From: Pirellula sp.
GTDB lineage: Bacteria; Planctomycetota; Planctomycetia; Pirellulales; Pirellulaceae
DNA length: 64,000 bases
Direction: 5' to 3'
NCBI GenBank assembly: GCA_021300155.1
Contig: JAJTID010000050.1
Location: 1-64,000, forward strand
Shown: positions 27,203-36,321 of the stretch, one piece after another
How the letters are laid out: each line of letters begins with the position of its first letter
How positions within the stretch are numbered: the stretch's first letter is position 1
Notes under the pieces: generated by a model
What the model saw: only the letters and a program-made list of their open reading frames with translations
The model's database searches: none
What the model was told of the DNA's origin: nothing
Program-made: the position numbers and the translations under genes

Positions 27203-28108
27203 ATGTCCCGAAGATTGACATCGACTTTTTTGATTGTGTGCGTTTGCATCCTTACTCAGTTTGCTTCATCGACTGCGCAGGAGAAAGCGACAAAACCGAC
27301 TGGTCCTTATCGTTTGGAAAGGGACATTGCCTATCGCAGTGCCGACAATCAAAGTGCCAACAATCAAAGTGCCAACAATCCTGGCGAAAGCAAAGAGAGT
27401 TTGTATAGGTCGGAGCGATGCAAGCTTGATGTCTATATTCCGACGGACAAGAAGGACTTTTCTACGGTAGTCTGGTTTCATGGCGGTGGGTTGACCAAAG
27501 GAAACAAAGCGATCCCCGATGGGCTGAAGGAAAAGGGGATTGGGGTCATCGCAGCCAACTATCGCTTGAGCCCGCAAGCAGACTCGCCTGCTTATATCGA
27601 AGACGCAGCGGCGGCGGTTGCCTGGGTTTTTCAAAACATCGAACGCTATGGCGGATCTCGCAAACGCATTTTTGTGAGTGGCCATTCGGCAGGTGGATAC
27701 TTAACGAGCATGATCGGGTTGGATAAGCAGTGGTTGGCTCAACATCAATTGGACGCCAACGACATTGCTGGATTGATTCCGTTCAGTGGTCAATCGATCA
27801 CTCACTTTACCATCCGCAAGGAACGTGGAATCGATGAAAAGCAGCCGATCGTAGACAACTTGGCGCCACTGTTTCACGTTCGCAAAGATGCCCCTCCAAT
27901 CTTGTTCATTTCCGGCGACCGCGAGAAAGAGATGGTGGGCCGTTACGAAGAGACAGCATATATGTGGCGTATGCTCAAAGAGGTTGGGCACACCAACGTG
28001 GAACTCCTGGAACTCCAAGGCTACGATCACGGCGGCATGGCCGAACCGGGATTTCCTTTGCTACTTCAGTTCGTCAAGAAGTGGTCCCATTCAGTCGAGG
28101 CGAAATGA
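27203..28108 (+). CDS. Exported alpha/beta-hydrolase (HSL-type esterase/lipase)
   Basis: This protein of about 301 residues has a signal peptide ('STFLIVCVCILTQFASSTAQ'). The esterase motifs are HGGG in 'VWFHGGGLTKGN' (oxyanion hole), the nucleophile 'VSGHSAGGYL' (GxSxG), a likely acid in 'ILFISGDREKEM', and the His in 'GYDHGGMAEPG'. This layout is that of hormone-sensitive-lipase-like or carboxylesterase family members. The mature N-terminus carries a three-fold 15-base repeat encoding 'SADNQSANNQSANN'. The ATG at 27203 is preferred because it starts the signal sequence. Its end overlaps the convergent GNAT gene by 18 bases. Confidence 0.86.
   Translation: MSRRLTSTFLIVCVCILTQFASSTAQEKATKPTGPYRLERDIAYRSADNQSANNQSANNPGESKESLYRSERCKLDVYIPTDKKDFSTVVWFHGGGLTKGNKAIPDGLKEKGIGVIAANYRLSPQADSPAYIEDAAAAVAWVFQNIERYGGSRKRIFVSGHSAGGYLTSMIGLDKQWLAQHQLDANDIAGLIPFSGQSITHFTIRKERGIDEKQPIVDNLAPLFHVRKDAPPILFISGDREKEMVGRYEETAYMWRMLKEVGHTNVELLELQGYDHGGMAEPGFPLLLQFVKKWSHSVEAK
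27338..27382 (+). repeat. 15-bp in-frame tandem repeat, three copies
   Basis: The unit AGTGCCAACAATCAA is found at 27338-27352 (one mismatch), 27353-27367 (exact) and 27368-27382 (two mismatches at the end). It encodes the NQSAN repeats near the N-terminus of the mature esterase. Copies of a multiple of three bases keep the frame, so length may vary between strains. Confidence 0.85.
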
Positions 28109-28585
28109 GGCTTCTTCGCATGCGGGAAAACGATCGGTGGCTGGAGCAAATCGGACGCACACTAGCTGAAATCCACTCTTCTCCAAGATGCGCATCGAAG
28201 CGCCATTGCTTGTAGCGGCAGTCGCGTGAATCGGCCGAACATCGCATTCCGCCAATATCAACTGTACAGCGCGCGTTGCGATCCCTTTTCCCCAGTGTGT
28301 TCGGTCGATCCAATAACCGAGGTTCATCGCGTCATTGATCAGAAAACAAGATATGTAGCCCACGAACGTTTCGTCCAACAAAATCGCACGAGGAGTGACG
28401 TCGTCTTGCTGAAGCGATAGCAGCCAGTGTTCGTAGAAGGTTTCTTGGGTCCGTGGGATCGTGACAGCCATAGCGTTGGATTCGGGATCAACTTGCATCG
28501 CGAACAAAGCATTGAGATCACCTAGTTCTATTGGCCGCAATCGAACGACTTCTTCTTTCGCGGGTAGTGTGTCAAAAAAAGTCAT
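28091..28585 (-). CDS. GNAT-family (RimJ/RimL-like) N-acetyltransferase
   Basis: This 164-residue protein has the GNAT fold typical of Ala/ribosomal-protein acetyltransferases: 'VRLRPIELGDLNALFAMQ' at the N-terminus, 'NLGYWIDRTHWGKGIATRAVQL' near residue 90-110 holding the acetyl-CoA pyrophosphate loop (here 'WGKGIATRA' for R/QxxGxG/A), and 'SNGASMRILEKSGFQ' near 125-140. Members acetylate N-termini, antibiotics or small amines; the substrate cannot be told. Its stop overlaps that of the convergent esterase by 18 bases. Upstream is a 418-base gap before ilvD. Confidence 0.85.
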   Translation of the reverse strand: MTFFDTLPAKEEVVRLRPIELGDLNALFAMQVDPESNAMAVTIPRTQETFYEHWLLSLQQDDVTPRAILLDETFVGYISCFLINDAMNLGYWIDRTHWGKGIATRAVQLILAECDVRPIHATAATSNGASMRILEKSGFQLVCVRFAPATDRFPACEEASFRLD

Positions 28586-29003
28586 GTTTTCGAAATCGGC
28601 GACGCGATAAAAACAGATAACAACTCGAGAATTAGTTACGTCACTCCGAGAAATGATTTGTGTACAAATTGGTGAGATCTACCGCTAAAAGATCTAATGT
28701 TTGACGAGACAATTTCTAGCATTAAAGCTAATGCTCGACAACTCCATGCAGTCCCCGTGGCGATACACCAATCGCCGGTTGCATGACAGTTCCTGCTTAA
28801 AAGGATTCCACATTCCCAATCCGAACTAGGTGCGACGGACAGTAGAATCCCTGGCTCACGCTTTTCTAAACCGGATTGGAATACTTCTCGCTTCGGCTCT
28901 TGAAAGCTATCCGCTGTCGGGGGGGGGTAGCAAGCCTTACGAAGGGGAGCGTCTGCTACTACAATTTCGGAGGACCAGGAGCACCTCTTACTCACCGATA
29001 AAA
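28586..29003. other. Intergenic region upstream of ilvD
   Basis: About 418 bases between the divergent GNAT and ilvD starts. It has a run of nine G near 28919-28928 and GGAGG at 28970. I could not find a T-box, leader peptide or a clear promoter, so nothing else is claimed. Confidence 0.4.
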
Positions 29004-30689
29004 ATGATGCCGGATACAAAATTAAATAAAATCTCGTCGCGAATCACTCAACCAAAGAGTCAGGGAGCGTCCCAGGCGATGCTTTATGCGACCGGGATGA
29101 CACCCGAGGATATGAACAAGGGACAAGTCGGAATTGGTAGTGTTTGGTACGAGGGAAATCCGTGCAACATGCATTTGCTGGGTTTAGCAAATCATGTGAA
29201 GGACGCCGTCGTTAGCGAAGGGCTCGTCGGTATGCGATTCAATACGGTCGGTGTTAGCGACGGGATCAGCATGGGGACGGACGGAATGTCTTTCTCATTG
29301 CAGTCTCGCGATTTGATTGCCGACTGTATCGAGACCATCATGGGTGCGCAGTGGTACGATGCTCTGATCGCATTGCCCGGTTGTGACAAGAACATGCCGG
29401 GCTGTCTAATAGCGATGGGGCGATTGAATCGACCAGCAATCATGATCTACGGAGGAACGATTCGCGCCGGCAAATGGAATGGCCATTCCTTGGACATCGT
29501 TTCCGCATTTCAATGTTACGGTCAGTATCTTGCGGGCCAGATCGACGAAGAAACTCGCGCTAACATTGTGCGACACTCGTGTCCTGGCGCCGGCGCATGC
29601 GGTGGGATGTACACCGCGAACACGATGGCATCTGCTATTGAAGCGTTAGGAATGTCACTTCCATACTCCGCTTCGATTCCAGCCGAAGATCCAGCCAAGA
29701 TCGATGAATGCAAACGAGCAGCGAAGGCGATCCGAGTGTTGATGGAACGGGATATCAAGCCTCGCGAAATCATGACGCGCGCGGCCTTTGAGAATGCGAT
29801 GGTAATCGTGATCGCATTGGGAGGGAGCACGAACGCGGTTCTCCATTTGATTGCGATGGCGCGCAGTGTTGGTATCAACCTCACTCTTGCAGACTTTCAA
29901 AAAGTTAGCGACCGAGTTCCTTTTCTTGCAGACCTCAAGCCGTCGGGAAAATTCGTTCAAGAGGATTTGCATTCGATCGGCGGAACACCTGCCGTGATGA
30001 AGTATTTGCTCGGCGAGGGGTTGCTCGATGGATCTTGCATGACGGTCACAGGCAAAACCATGGCGGAGAATATCGAGTCCTTACCGGGACTCAAAGAAGG
30101 GCAGAAGATAGTTCAGCCCATGTCGAACCCTATCAAGAAAACGGGGCACATTCAAATCTTGTTCGGCAACTTGGCAACGGAAGGCTCGGTAGCCAAGATC
30201 ACGGGCAAGGAAGGATTGGTGTTCACCGGTCCTGCTCGGTGCTACAACAGCGAAGAAGAAATGCTCGAAGCTCTGGAAAACAAAAAGATACAAAAGGGTG
30301 ATGTCATCCTCATTCGCTACGAAGGCCCGAAGGGTGGCCCTGGGATGCCAGAGATGCTTACCCCGACTTCGGCCATTATGGGAGCAGGGCTTGGGTCGGA
30401 CGTCGCATTGCTAACTGATGGTCGTTTTTCAGGAGGTTCCCACGGATTTATCGTTGGCCACATTACTCCGGAAGCTCAAGAGGGTGGACCTTTTGCGTTG
30501 GTCGAGGATGGGGATATTGTGACAATCGATGCCGAAAAGAACCGTCTCGACGTTGCCGTTTCCGAACAAGAGCTGGCTCGGCGACGTTCGTTATGGAAAG
30601 CTCCGCCATTGAAGGCGACTCGTGGTACACTCTACAAATACATCAAAAATGTCAAAAGCGCTAGCGAAGGTTGCGTAACTGACGAATAG
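29004..30689 (+). CDS. ilvD: Dihydroxy-acid dehydratase
   Basis: IlvD dehydrates 2,3-dihydroxy-isovalerate and -methylvalerate in valine and isoleucine synthesis. This 561-residue protein (ATG at 29004) carries the [2Fe-2S]-ligand cysteines in 'GNPCNMHL' near residue 54, '[10 protein letters not shown]' near 127, and '[18 protein letters not shown]' near 195. Other family marks are '[13 protein letters not shown]' and '[16 protein letters not shown]' near the C-terminus. The track start at 28830 adds 58 residues that do not match the family ('[12 protein letters not shown]'), so I reject it. The zinc-ribbon gene begins 17 bases downstream. Confidence 0.96.
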   Translation: MMPDTKLNKISSRITQPKSQGASQAMLYATGMTPEDMNKGQVGIGSVWYEGNPCNMHLLGLANHVKDAVVSEGLVGMRFNTVGVSDGISMGTDGMSFSLQSRDLIADCIETIMGAQWYDALIALPGCDKNMPGCLIAMGRLNRPAIMIYGGTIRAGKWNGHSLDIVSAFQCYGQYLAGQIDEETRANIVRHSCPGAGACGGMYTANTMASAIEALGMSLPYSASIPAEDPAKIDECKRAAKAIRVLMERDIKPREIMTRAAFENAMVIVIALGGSTNAVLHLIAMARSVGINLTLADFQKVSDRVPFLADLKPSGKFVQEDLHSIGGTPAVMKYLLGEGLLDGSCMTVTGKTMAENIESLPGLKEGQKIVQPMSNPIKKTGHIQILFGNLATEGSVAKITGKEGLVFTGPARCYNSEEEMLEALENKKIQKGDVILIRYEGPKGGPGMPEMLTPTSAIMGAGLGSDVALLTDGRFSGGSHGFIVGHITPEAQEGGPFALVEDGDIVTIDAEKNRLDVAVSEQELARRRSLWKAPPLKATRGTLYKYIKNVKSASEGCVTDE

Positions 30690-30706
30690 CCTCGGAGAAT
30701 CACAAC

Positions 30707-32542
30707 TTGTCTACCGGCAGTTCAGAACAACTTAGTTTCACATGCCCTCAATGCGATAAAAAATTGAGGGCTCCAGCGAAACTCGCAGGGCAGAAGCTGA
30801 GTTGTCCGAAGTGCAGTGCTCCTATCCGTGTACCAGGCGTTGCTCCTTCGAAGAACGATGACGACGATTGGTTATCGCTCGACAATGATTCAGGCACACG
30901 AGCCACAATCGCGAAAGCTGCTTCTGGCGAATTGGAAGTGAAAGCAGCTTATCCATCCGTGGACGCTTCGGAGCAAGACGATCTTCTGTTGCAGCCGTTA
31001 CCGGTAAGCAGTGAAGCAAAGCCAACAACCAGCGGTCTTACAACAAACAGTTCCGCATCGTCCAGTAGTGGCACACCAAACAGCAGCGGTGCGAAGCGAA
31101 GTGTCTTTGACGACGATCTTCCTGATCTGCTTCCGCTGGAAACTCCGCCAGCCACACCAAAGCCGGACGTACCAAATCCAGCCGCGTTAAAGTCAGCCAC
31201 CCCAAAGCCTGGATCATCGAAATCTGTGGCGTCAAAACCGGTGACGCCGGAACCAAAATCTTCAAAACCTCCAGCGTCAAAGCCTGCATCTGGGGCGAAG
31301 CCTGGATCGAAGTCGAGCAATATAGATACATCGCTCCCAAGTTTTGGCGAAGTAGATGATTTTCCTCTTGCTCCTCTAGAGCCACAGGGCAACGCGAGGT
31401 CATTGCCTGGTCCGATGTTGGTCGGAAGCTTAGAAGAGATCATGCTCGAGAGCAAAGCACTGGAGGTATCCAGCGTTCGTCCTCAAGACGAAGAGTTTGC
31501 GTTCCCGTGCAAGGTCTGTGGGACGCGTTTGCATACTTCGATTTCGAAGGTTGGATCTCGCACACGTTGCCCCGATTGTTACTCCGAGTTCAGTGTACCG
31601 TCGCCACCGCCTCGCAAGAAGCAACAGGAGATAAAGCTAGACAAGACGGGTGATGTTACGTTTGCTCCCATCGATGCGCGTTCATTGAATAGTCCTGAGA
31701 GTACAAAATCGCAATCCGACAAGATATTGGATAAAGCCAAAGAAGACCTGCAAAAGGAGAGGGAGGAACAATCGCATCTCACGACAGCCTTCAACTCGCA
31801 ACGTTGGTTGGCTTTGGTGTTCTGGTTTTGTCGAGACCCTGTTGTTGTCATTTTGATGGTGATGTGGGGATGCATTTGCGCTGTTTGGCTTACGGTAGTG
31901 ACGATGATTCCTGAGGTGTTTCAAATCGATGGAACGGTGGCCGCATTGATACAGTCGTTCGTCTTCTTTGGGCCAGGGGTTATGCTCCTAGGGGGAATAC
32001 TCATCATTGCGATGTCGATTTTGTCCACGGTAGCGAATCAACTAAATCGCATTCAGGAGTGGCCCTTTGGTAAAATCGGAGAGTCGATGGGTGAGCTCGT
32101 CGTTCTTTTTGCGGCTATGGTATTAGCATCCATTCCTGGTGGTATTGCGGGTGCAGCACTCTCGACAATGATGGATTCGTATTTGGGAACCGTGTTCGGG
32201 ACATTGGCATCCATATGGGCGTTGCTACCATTTTTTCTATTGAGCATGGCGGACACGAATTCGATGATGGAACCATTCTCCAAGTCAGTTTTCGATTCGA
32301 TGAAAACACGAATCGATGCTTGGGGTGCGATGTACTTCCAAACGATGCTTGCTGTTTTTGGAATATTCGTCACCATGGCGATGGCGATGATGCCGGGAAT
32401 CGTGGGGGAAGTGCTTTGTGGCCTAACATTGCCATTCTTGATTCTCTTTATTTTTAATCAATACGGATTGCTTGCCGGAAGAATTAGCGGGTTAACGGAT
32501 CTCGGTTTTACCGGTGATTTCTCTGAAGATGATGCTTCCTAG
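30707..32542 (+). CDS. Double zinc-ribbon membrane protein
   Basis: I do not recognise this as a named family. The 611-residue protein starts at a TTG with GGAG about 10 bases upstream; no ATG is available before the first zinc ribbon. The ribbon is 'FTCPQCDKKLRAP', then 'LSCPKCSAPIRVPG' (CxxC...CxxC). A Pro/Ser/Lys-rich low-complexity linker (about residues 115-215, 'KPGSSKSVASKPVTPEPK') follows. A second ribbon, 'FPCKVCGTRLHTS', then 'TRCPDCYSEFSVP', sits near 265-300. From about 380 on there are four to five hydrophobic helices ('VILMVMWGCICAVWLTVVTM', 'FGPGVMLLGGILIIAMSIL', 'IASIWALLPFFLLSM'). It sits between ilvD and mfd. It may be a membrane sensor or scaffold. Confidence 0.75.
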   Translation: MSTGSSEQLSFTCPQCDKKLRAPAKLAGQKLSCPKCSAPIRVPGVAPSKNDDDDWLSLDNDSGTRATIAKAASGELEVKAAYPSVDASEQDDLLLQPLPVSSEAKPTTSGLTTNSSASSSSGTPNSSGAKRSVFDDDLPDLLPLETPPATPKPDVPNPAALKSATPKPGSSKSVASKPVTPEPKSSKPPASKPASGAKPGSKSSNIDTSLPSFGEVDDFPLAPLEPQGNARSLPGPMLVGSLEEIMLESKALEVSSVRPQDEEFAFPCKVCGTRLHTSISKVGSRTRCPDCYSEFSVPSPPPRKKQQEIKLDKTGDVTFAPIDARSLNSPESTKSQSDKILDKAKEDLQKEREEQSHLTTAFNSQRWLALVFWFCRDPVVVILMVMWGCICAVWLTVVTMIPEVFQIDGTVAALIQSFVFFGPGVMLLGGILIIAMSILSTVANQLNRIQEWPFGKIGESMGELVVLFAAMVLASIPGGIAGAALSTMMDSYLGTVFGTLASIWALLPFFLLSMADTNSMMEPFSKSVFDSMKTRIDAWGAMYFQTMLAVFGIFVTMAMAMMPGIVGEVLCGLTLPFLILFIFNQYGLLAGRISGLTDLGFTGDFSEDDAS

Positions 32543-32599
32543 CCAATTGTTCAGGACAACTGCCTACGTGATCGAACACACTCGCGACTTTGAAACGCC

Positions 32600-35500
32600 A
32601 TGAAGGCACGCAGGCCAAAATCAAGAACTCTCGCAGACTTCCTAAAGCGAGGCGCGGATGCTGAGGTCTCCTCAGAGTTCCATGACGATCCCAACGCGAT
32701 CGAATCTGTCGAGTTGGCGATCGAATCTGTATCTGAGGAATCGAAAGCAACGAAGCGTAAACCTCGTGCGGCAAAGCGGAAACAGAGTCCCAAGCCGAAA
32801 TCGACAACGACCGACGATTCCGATTTTTCACCGGAGAAAAAGAAGGCGGAACGAGCGTCACTCATCGAGCTGTCTGAAAGCCTCGAACACCAATCCAAAG
32901 CGATCGGTATTCAAGCGCAGGCTGCGGAGTTGCTCGACGGGATTCTCGATATCCCAGACTATGAGCGATGCGCCAGGATGTGGGCCCAACGCGATCCGGT
33001 TTGCTGGGATGGAGCCTGGTTAGGGGCTGTCGCACCGATGGCGGCGGCGGCTTGGCGCAAGTATCAACGTCCGATGCTGGTTGTCCTGTCGCAACATCAA
33101 GATGTGGAAACGGTCGCGCGCGACCTCGAATTCTATATCGAACACAACTGTGAGGTTTTCCCACCAGCCGCGGACGAGATTGCGGAAGACGCACTGCAAC
33201 AATTGGAAGTGATTCAACGGCTTCAAGTTCTGTCGCGACTGCAACGGTACAAAGAGAATGCAAAACAATCGGTTGCACCTGTGATTGTGACGACGATTCA
33301 AGCGTTGATGCACAATGTGCCTAGTCAAAAGCAATTGGAACACGACCGACGGAGTTTGACCGTTGGGCAAAAGGTTGATTTAGGGAAATTGAAAGCTTGG
33401 CTTTCAGAGAATGGCTATCGATCGACGACGAGCGTACAGTTACCAGGTGAGTTTACGGCGCGAGGTGGTATACTCGATGTTTTCCCACCCGATTGCAGTG
33501 AACCTCGGAGAATCGAGTGGTTTGATGACGAGATCGAGTCCGTGCGATCGTTTGATTCCGTTACGCAACGTTCTTTGGAACGACTCGAGCGCATTGATTT
33601 GATCGCTGCCGACGAAGCGATTAAGGATGACGCCTGTTTCCTCGAGTTCCTGACCAACGATGCGATGGTCCTGTTGCATGAGCCGATCGCGGCGCTCCAT
33701 CATGCCGATGCGTTTCTCGCGCGCGTGCCATTTCCCGAACGATTTCGCAAGCCAACGGAGTTGTATCAAACACTGACGGGCTATGCGTTTGCGCAGATTA
33801 CACAATTGGCCGGTGAAGGTTACTTGGGAACACTCGAGCGAGTGCCGATTCACGATGTGCAACGCATCGGCGGCGAGATGGAAAATCTCGCCAAAGATAT
33901 TGATACCGCGATTGGAAAGGAGAGGCGCGCGTTGGTCGTTTGTATCAACGAAGGGGAACTCTCTCGTATGCATGATATCATGCAACACAGCGAAGCCTAC
34001 AAAGGAGGCAGGCTGTTATTGGAGATCGGTTTGCTTAGCGCGGGGCTGGAATTGGCACCCCATGGACCCTTCGTATTAACGGTCAATCAGCTGCTCCGCC
34101 GCACCACATTGCGAAGATCTTCCAGAAAGCATGCCTCGCGCGCGATTGATAGTTTTCTCGATCTCAAGCCGGGAGATCTCGTCGTGCATTTGGCCCATGG
34201 CATCGGTGTCTACCTCGGAATGGAGATGATCGAGAAGCAAGGCCAGAAGTTCGAGCATCTCACGATCGAGTTTGACGCGGGCACGAAGCTCTTTGTACCC
34301 AGTAGCAAAATCGACTTGGTTCAACGTTATGTCGGTGGCACGAAAACAAGACCAAAGTTAGCGAAGATCGGAAGCCAGTCGTGGGTACGTCAGAAAAAGG
34401 CAGCAGAAGCGGCCGTTACGGATATGGCGGCTGAACTCATCGAGCTTCAAGCGCAGCGGCGTGGAATGGCAGGTATCGTATTTAAGCCCGACTCTGTTTG
34501 GCAAAATCAGTTTGACACGTCCTTCCCGTATACGGAAACCACAGACCAACTGACGGCCATTGCCGCGACCAAGCAGGATATGATGTCATCGCGCCCCATG
34601 GAACGTTTGATTTGTGGTGACGTTGGCTTTGGAAAAACAGAAGTAGCCATGCGAGCCGCGTTCAAGGCGGTAGAGAGCGGCTATCAAGTCGCGGTGCTCG
34701 TGCCGACAACCGTTCTGGCAGAGCAACACTACAAAACCTTTACTGCCCGCATGGCCGAGTTTCCTTTCGAGATCGCAAAGCTGAACCGATTTGCGTCTGC
34801 TGCGGATCAACGAGAAACCGTCAGACGGTTAGCCAAGGGCCAGATCGATATTATTATCGGAACGCATCGCGTCGCTTCTGCGGATGTCAAGTTCTTCAAT
34901 CTGGGGCTTTTAATTATCGACGAAGAACAGAAGTTCGGGGTGGAGCTCAAGGAGCGAATGAAGAAGACTTCGACGCAGGTCGATGTCCTCACGTTGTCGG
35001 CAACTCCGATTCCACGGACCTTGCACATGTCCCTTGTGGGAGTTCGCGATATATCGAATCTTGAGACGGCACCGGAGGAACGGATGGCAGTCGAAACTCG
35101 AGTGGCTCGTTTTGACGAGACATTGATTCGAAACGCCATTCTTCGAGAACTTAACCGCGATGGACAAGTTTACTTTGTACATAACCGGATTGAAGATATG
35201 CCCGTTCTCATGTCGAGGCTGCAACGCATCGTACCTGAAGCTCGAATCCTCATCGGACATGGACAAATGGAGGAGGGGGCACTCGAACAAGTGATGATCG
35301 ATTTCATCGAGCATCGTGCGGATATCCTGCTCTCCACTACCATCATTGAAAGTGGATTGGATATCTCGAATGCAAATACGATGTTTATCGATGAGGCAGA
35401 TCGATACGGACTTTCGGAGTTGCATCAATTGCGAGGCCGTGTGGGACGATACAAAAACCAATCGTACTGCTATTTGTTGGTCGATAAGACAAAGCATTTG

Positions 35501-36229
35501 AGCCCAGACGCAGCGCGAAGACTTCATGCCATCGAAGAGTTCTCCCAATTGGGTGCCGGATTCGGAATTGCGATGCGAGATTTGGAAATTCGCGGTGCAG
35601 GAAATCTATTAGGTACCCAGCAAAGCGGTCATATCGCAACGGTTGGTTACGAGCTTTATTGCCAAATGCTCGAGAACGCAGTACGAGAACTGACCAAGCA
35701 GCCGACGAAATTGAACCTCGATGTCGAATTGAATTTGCCTATCGAAGCTTATTTGCCATCGGACTACGTCCCTGAAATGCGTCACAAGATTGATATCTAC
35801 CGGCGGTTGAGTCGAGTTCAGGATATTCAATCGATCCAGGAAATCCGCAAAGAACTCGAAGACCGATTTGGAAAGTTGCCCTCGGTAGTGCATCGGTTAT
35901 TGCAGGTAGCTGAGCTCCGTATGGATGCCACGCTTTGGTCGATTCGCTCGATCGGAATTGAAGATGAGTTCCTCGCGTTTCACTATACCGATCGGCGGCG
36001 TATTGAGCAGCTCTCGCGATCGCATAACGGAAACCTTCGCATCGTCGATAGCACGAGCTGTTATTGGCCACTTCGTCCGGTTCCTACTGTATCTCCTCAA
36101 CCGCCTCGCTGGAGTATGAGTGAGACCACTGCCAAACGTCCCAAAACCCCAGAACCACCGGAACCGATTGAGGCCATCATTCGTCGGACCGATATGCTAG
36201 CGTTGGTCCAATCGATCTTGCAGGTTTAG
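32600..36229 (+). CDS. mfd: Transcription-repair coupling factor Mfd
   Basis: Mfd removes stalled RNA polymerase and recruits UvrA. The 1209-residue protein has a long, charged N-terminal extension (about residues 1-95, 'KRKPRAAKRKQSPKPK') before the UvrB-like domains. A CarD-like RNA-polymerase-interaction domain is near 525-580 ('GDLVVHLAHGIGVYLGMEMI'). The RecG-like motor has Walker A 'GDVGFGKTEVAMRAAF' near 672, the Walker B 'DEEQKFGVELKER' near 775, 'SATPIPRTLHMSL' near 800 and motif VI 'LHQLRGRVGRYKNQSYCYLL' near 945. The TRCF C-terminal domain follows near 1040-1150 and a Pro-rich tail. It is the longest housekeeping gene here. It starts 57 bases after the zinc-ribbon gene. Confidence 0.96.
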   Translation: MKARRPKSRTLADFLKRGADAEVSSEFHDDPNAIESVELAIESVSEESKATKRKPRAAKRKQSPKPKSTTTDDSDFSPEKKKAERASLIELSESLEHQSKAIGIQAQAAELLDGILDIPDYERCARMWAQRDPVCWDGAWLGAVAPMAAAAWRKYQRPMLVVLSQHQDVETVARDLEFYIEHNCEVFPPAADEIAEDALQQLEVIQRLQVLSRLQRYKENAKQSVAPVIVTTIQALMHNVPSQKQLEHDRRSLTVGQKVDLGKLKAWLSENGYRSTTSVQLPGEFTARGGILDVFPPDCSEPRRIEWFDDEIESVRSFDSVTQRSLERLERIDLIAADEAIKDDACFLEFLTNDAMVLLHEPIAALHHADAFLARVPFPERFRKPTELYQTLTGYAFAQITQLAGEGYLGTLERVPIHDVQRIGGEMENLAKDIDTAIGKERRALVVCINEGELSRMHDIMQHSEAYKGGRLLLEIGLLSAGLELAPHGPFVLTVNQLLRRTTLRRSSRKHASRAIDSFLDLKPGDLVVHLAHGIGVYLGMEMIEKQGQKFEHLTIEFDAGTKLFVPSSKIDLVQRYVGGTKTRPKLAKIGSQSWVRQKKAAEAAVTDMAAELIELQAQRRGMAGIVFKPDSVWQNQFDTSFPYTETTDQLTAIAATKQDMMSSRPMERLICGDVGFGKTEVAMRAAFKAVESGYQVAVLVPTTVLAEQHYKTFTARMAEFPFEIAKLNRFASAADQRETVRRLAKGQIDIIIGTHRVASADVKFFNLGLLIIDEEQKFGVELKERMKKTSTQVDVLTLSATPIPRTLHMSLVGVRDISNLETAPEERMAVETRVARFDETLIRNAILRELNRDGQVYFVHNRIEDMPVLMSRLQRIVPEARILIGHGQMEEGALEQVMIDFIEHRADILLSTTIIESGLDISNANTMFIDEADRYGLSELHQLRGRVGRYKNQSYCYLLVDKTKHLSPDAARRLHAIEEFSQLGAGFGIAMRDLEIRGAGNLLGTQQSGHIATVGYELYCQMLENAVRELTKQPTKLNLDVELNLPIEAYLPSDYVPEMRHKIDIYRRLSRVQDIQSIQEIRKELEDRFGKLPSVVHRLLQVAELRMDATLWSIRSIGIEDEFLAFHYTDRRRIEQLSRSHNGNLRIVDSTSCYWPLRPVPTVSPQPPRWSMSETTAKRPKTPEPPEPIEAIIRRTDMLALVQSILQV

Positions 36230-36321
36230 TACTCTTTTTACTACAACACCGACAGGTCGCGCATTTCTTTCCGGGGCACATGCATAACGTGTGAACGGTC
36301 GTGGAACATATTTGGACGTCT

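Noticed and set aside
28830-29003. 58-residue extension of IlvD
   Set aside because: The residues do not match the family; ATG 29004 starts the conserved protein.
34910-35548. 212-residue minus-strand ORF
   Set aside because: It is a shadow of mfd in the helicase region.
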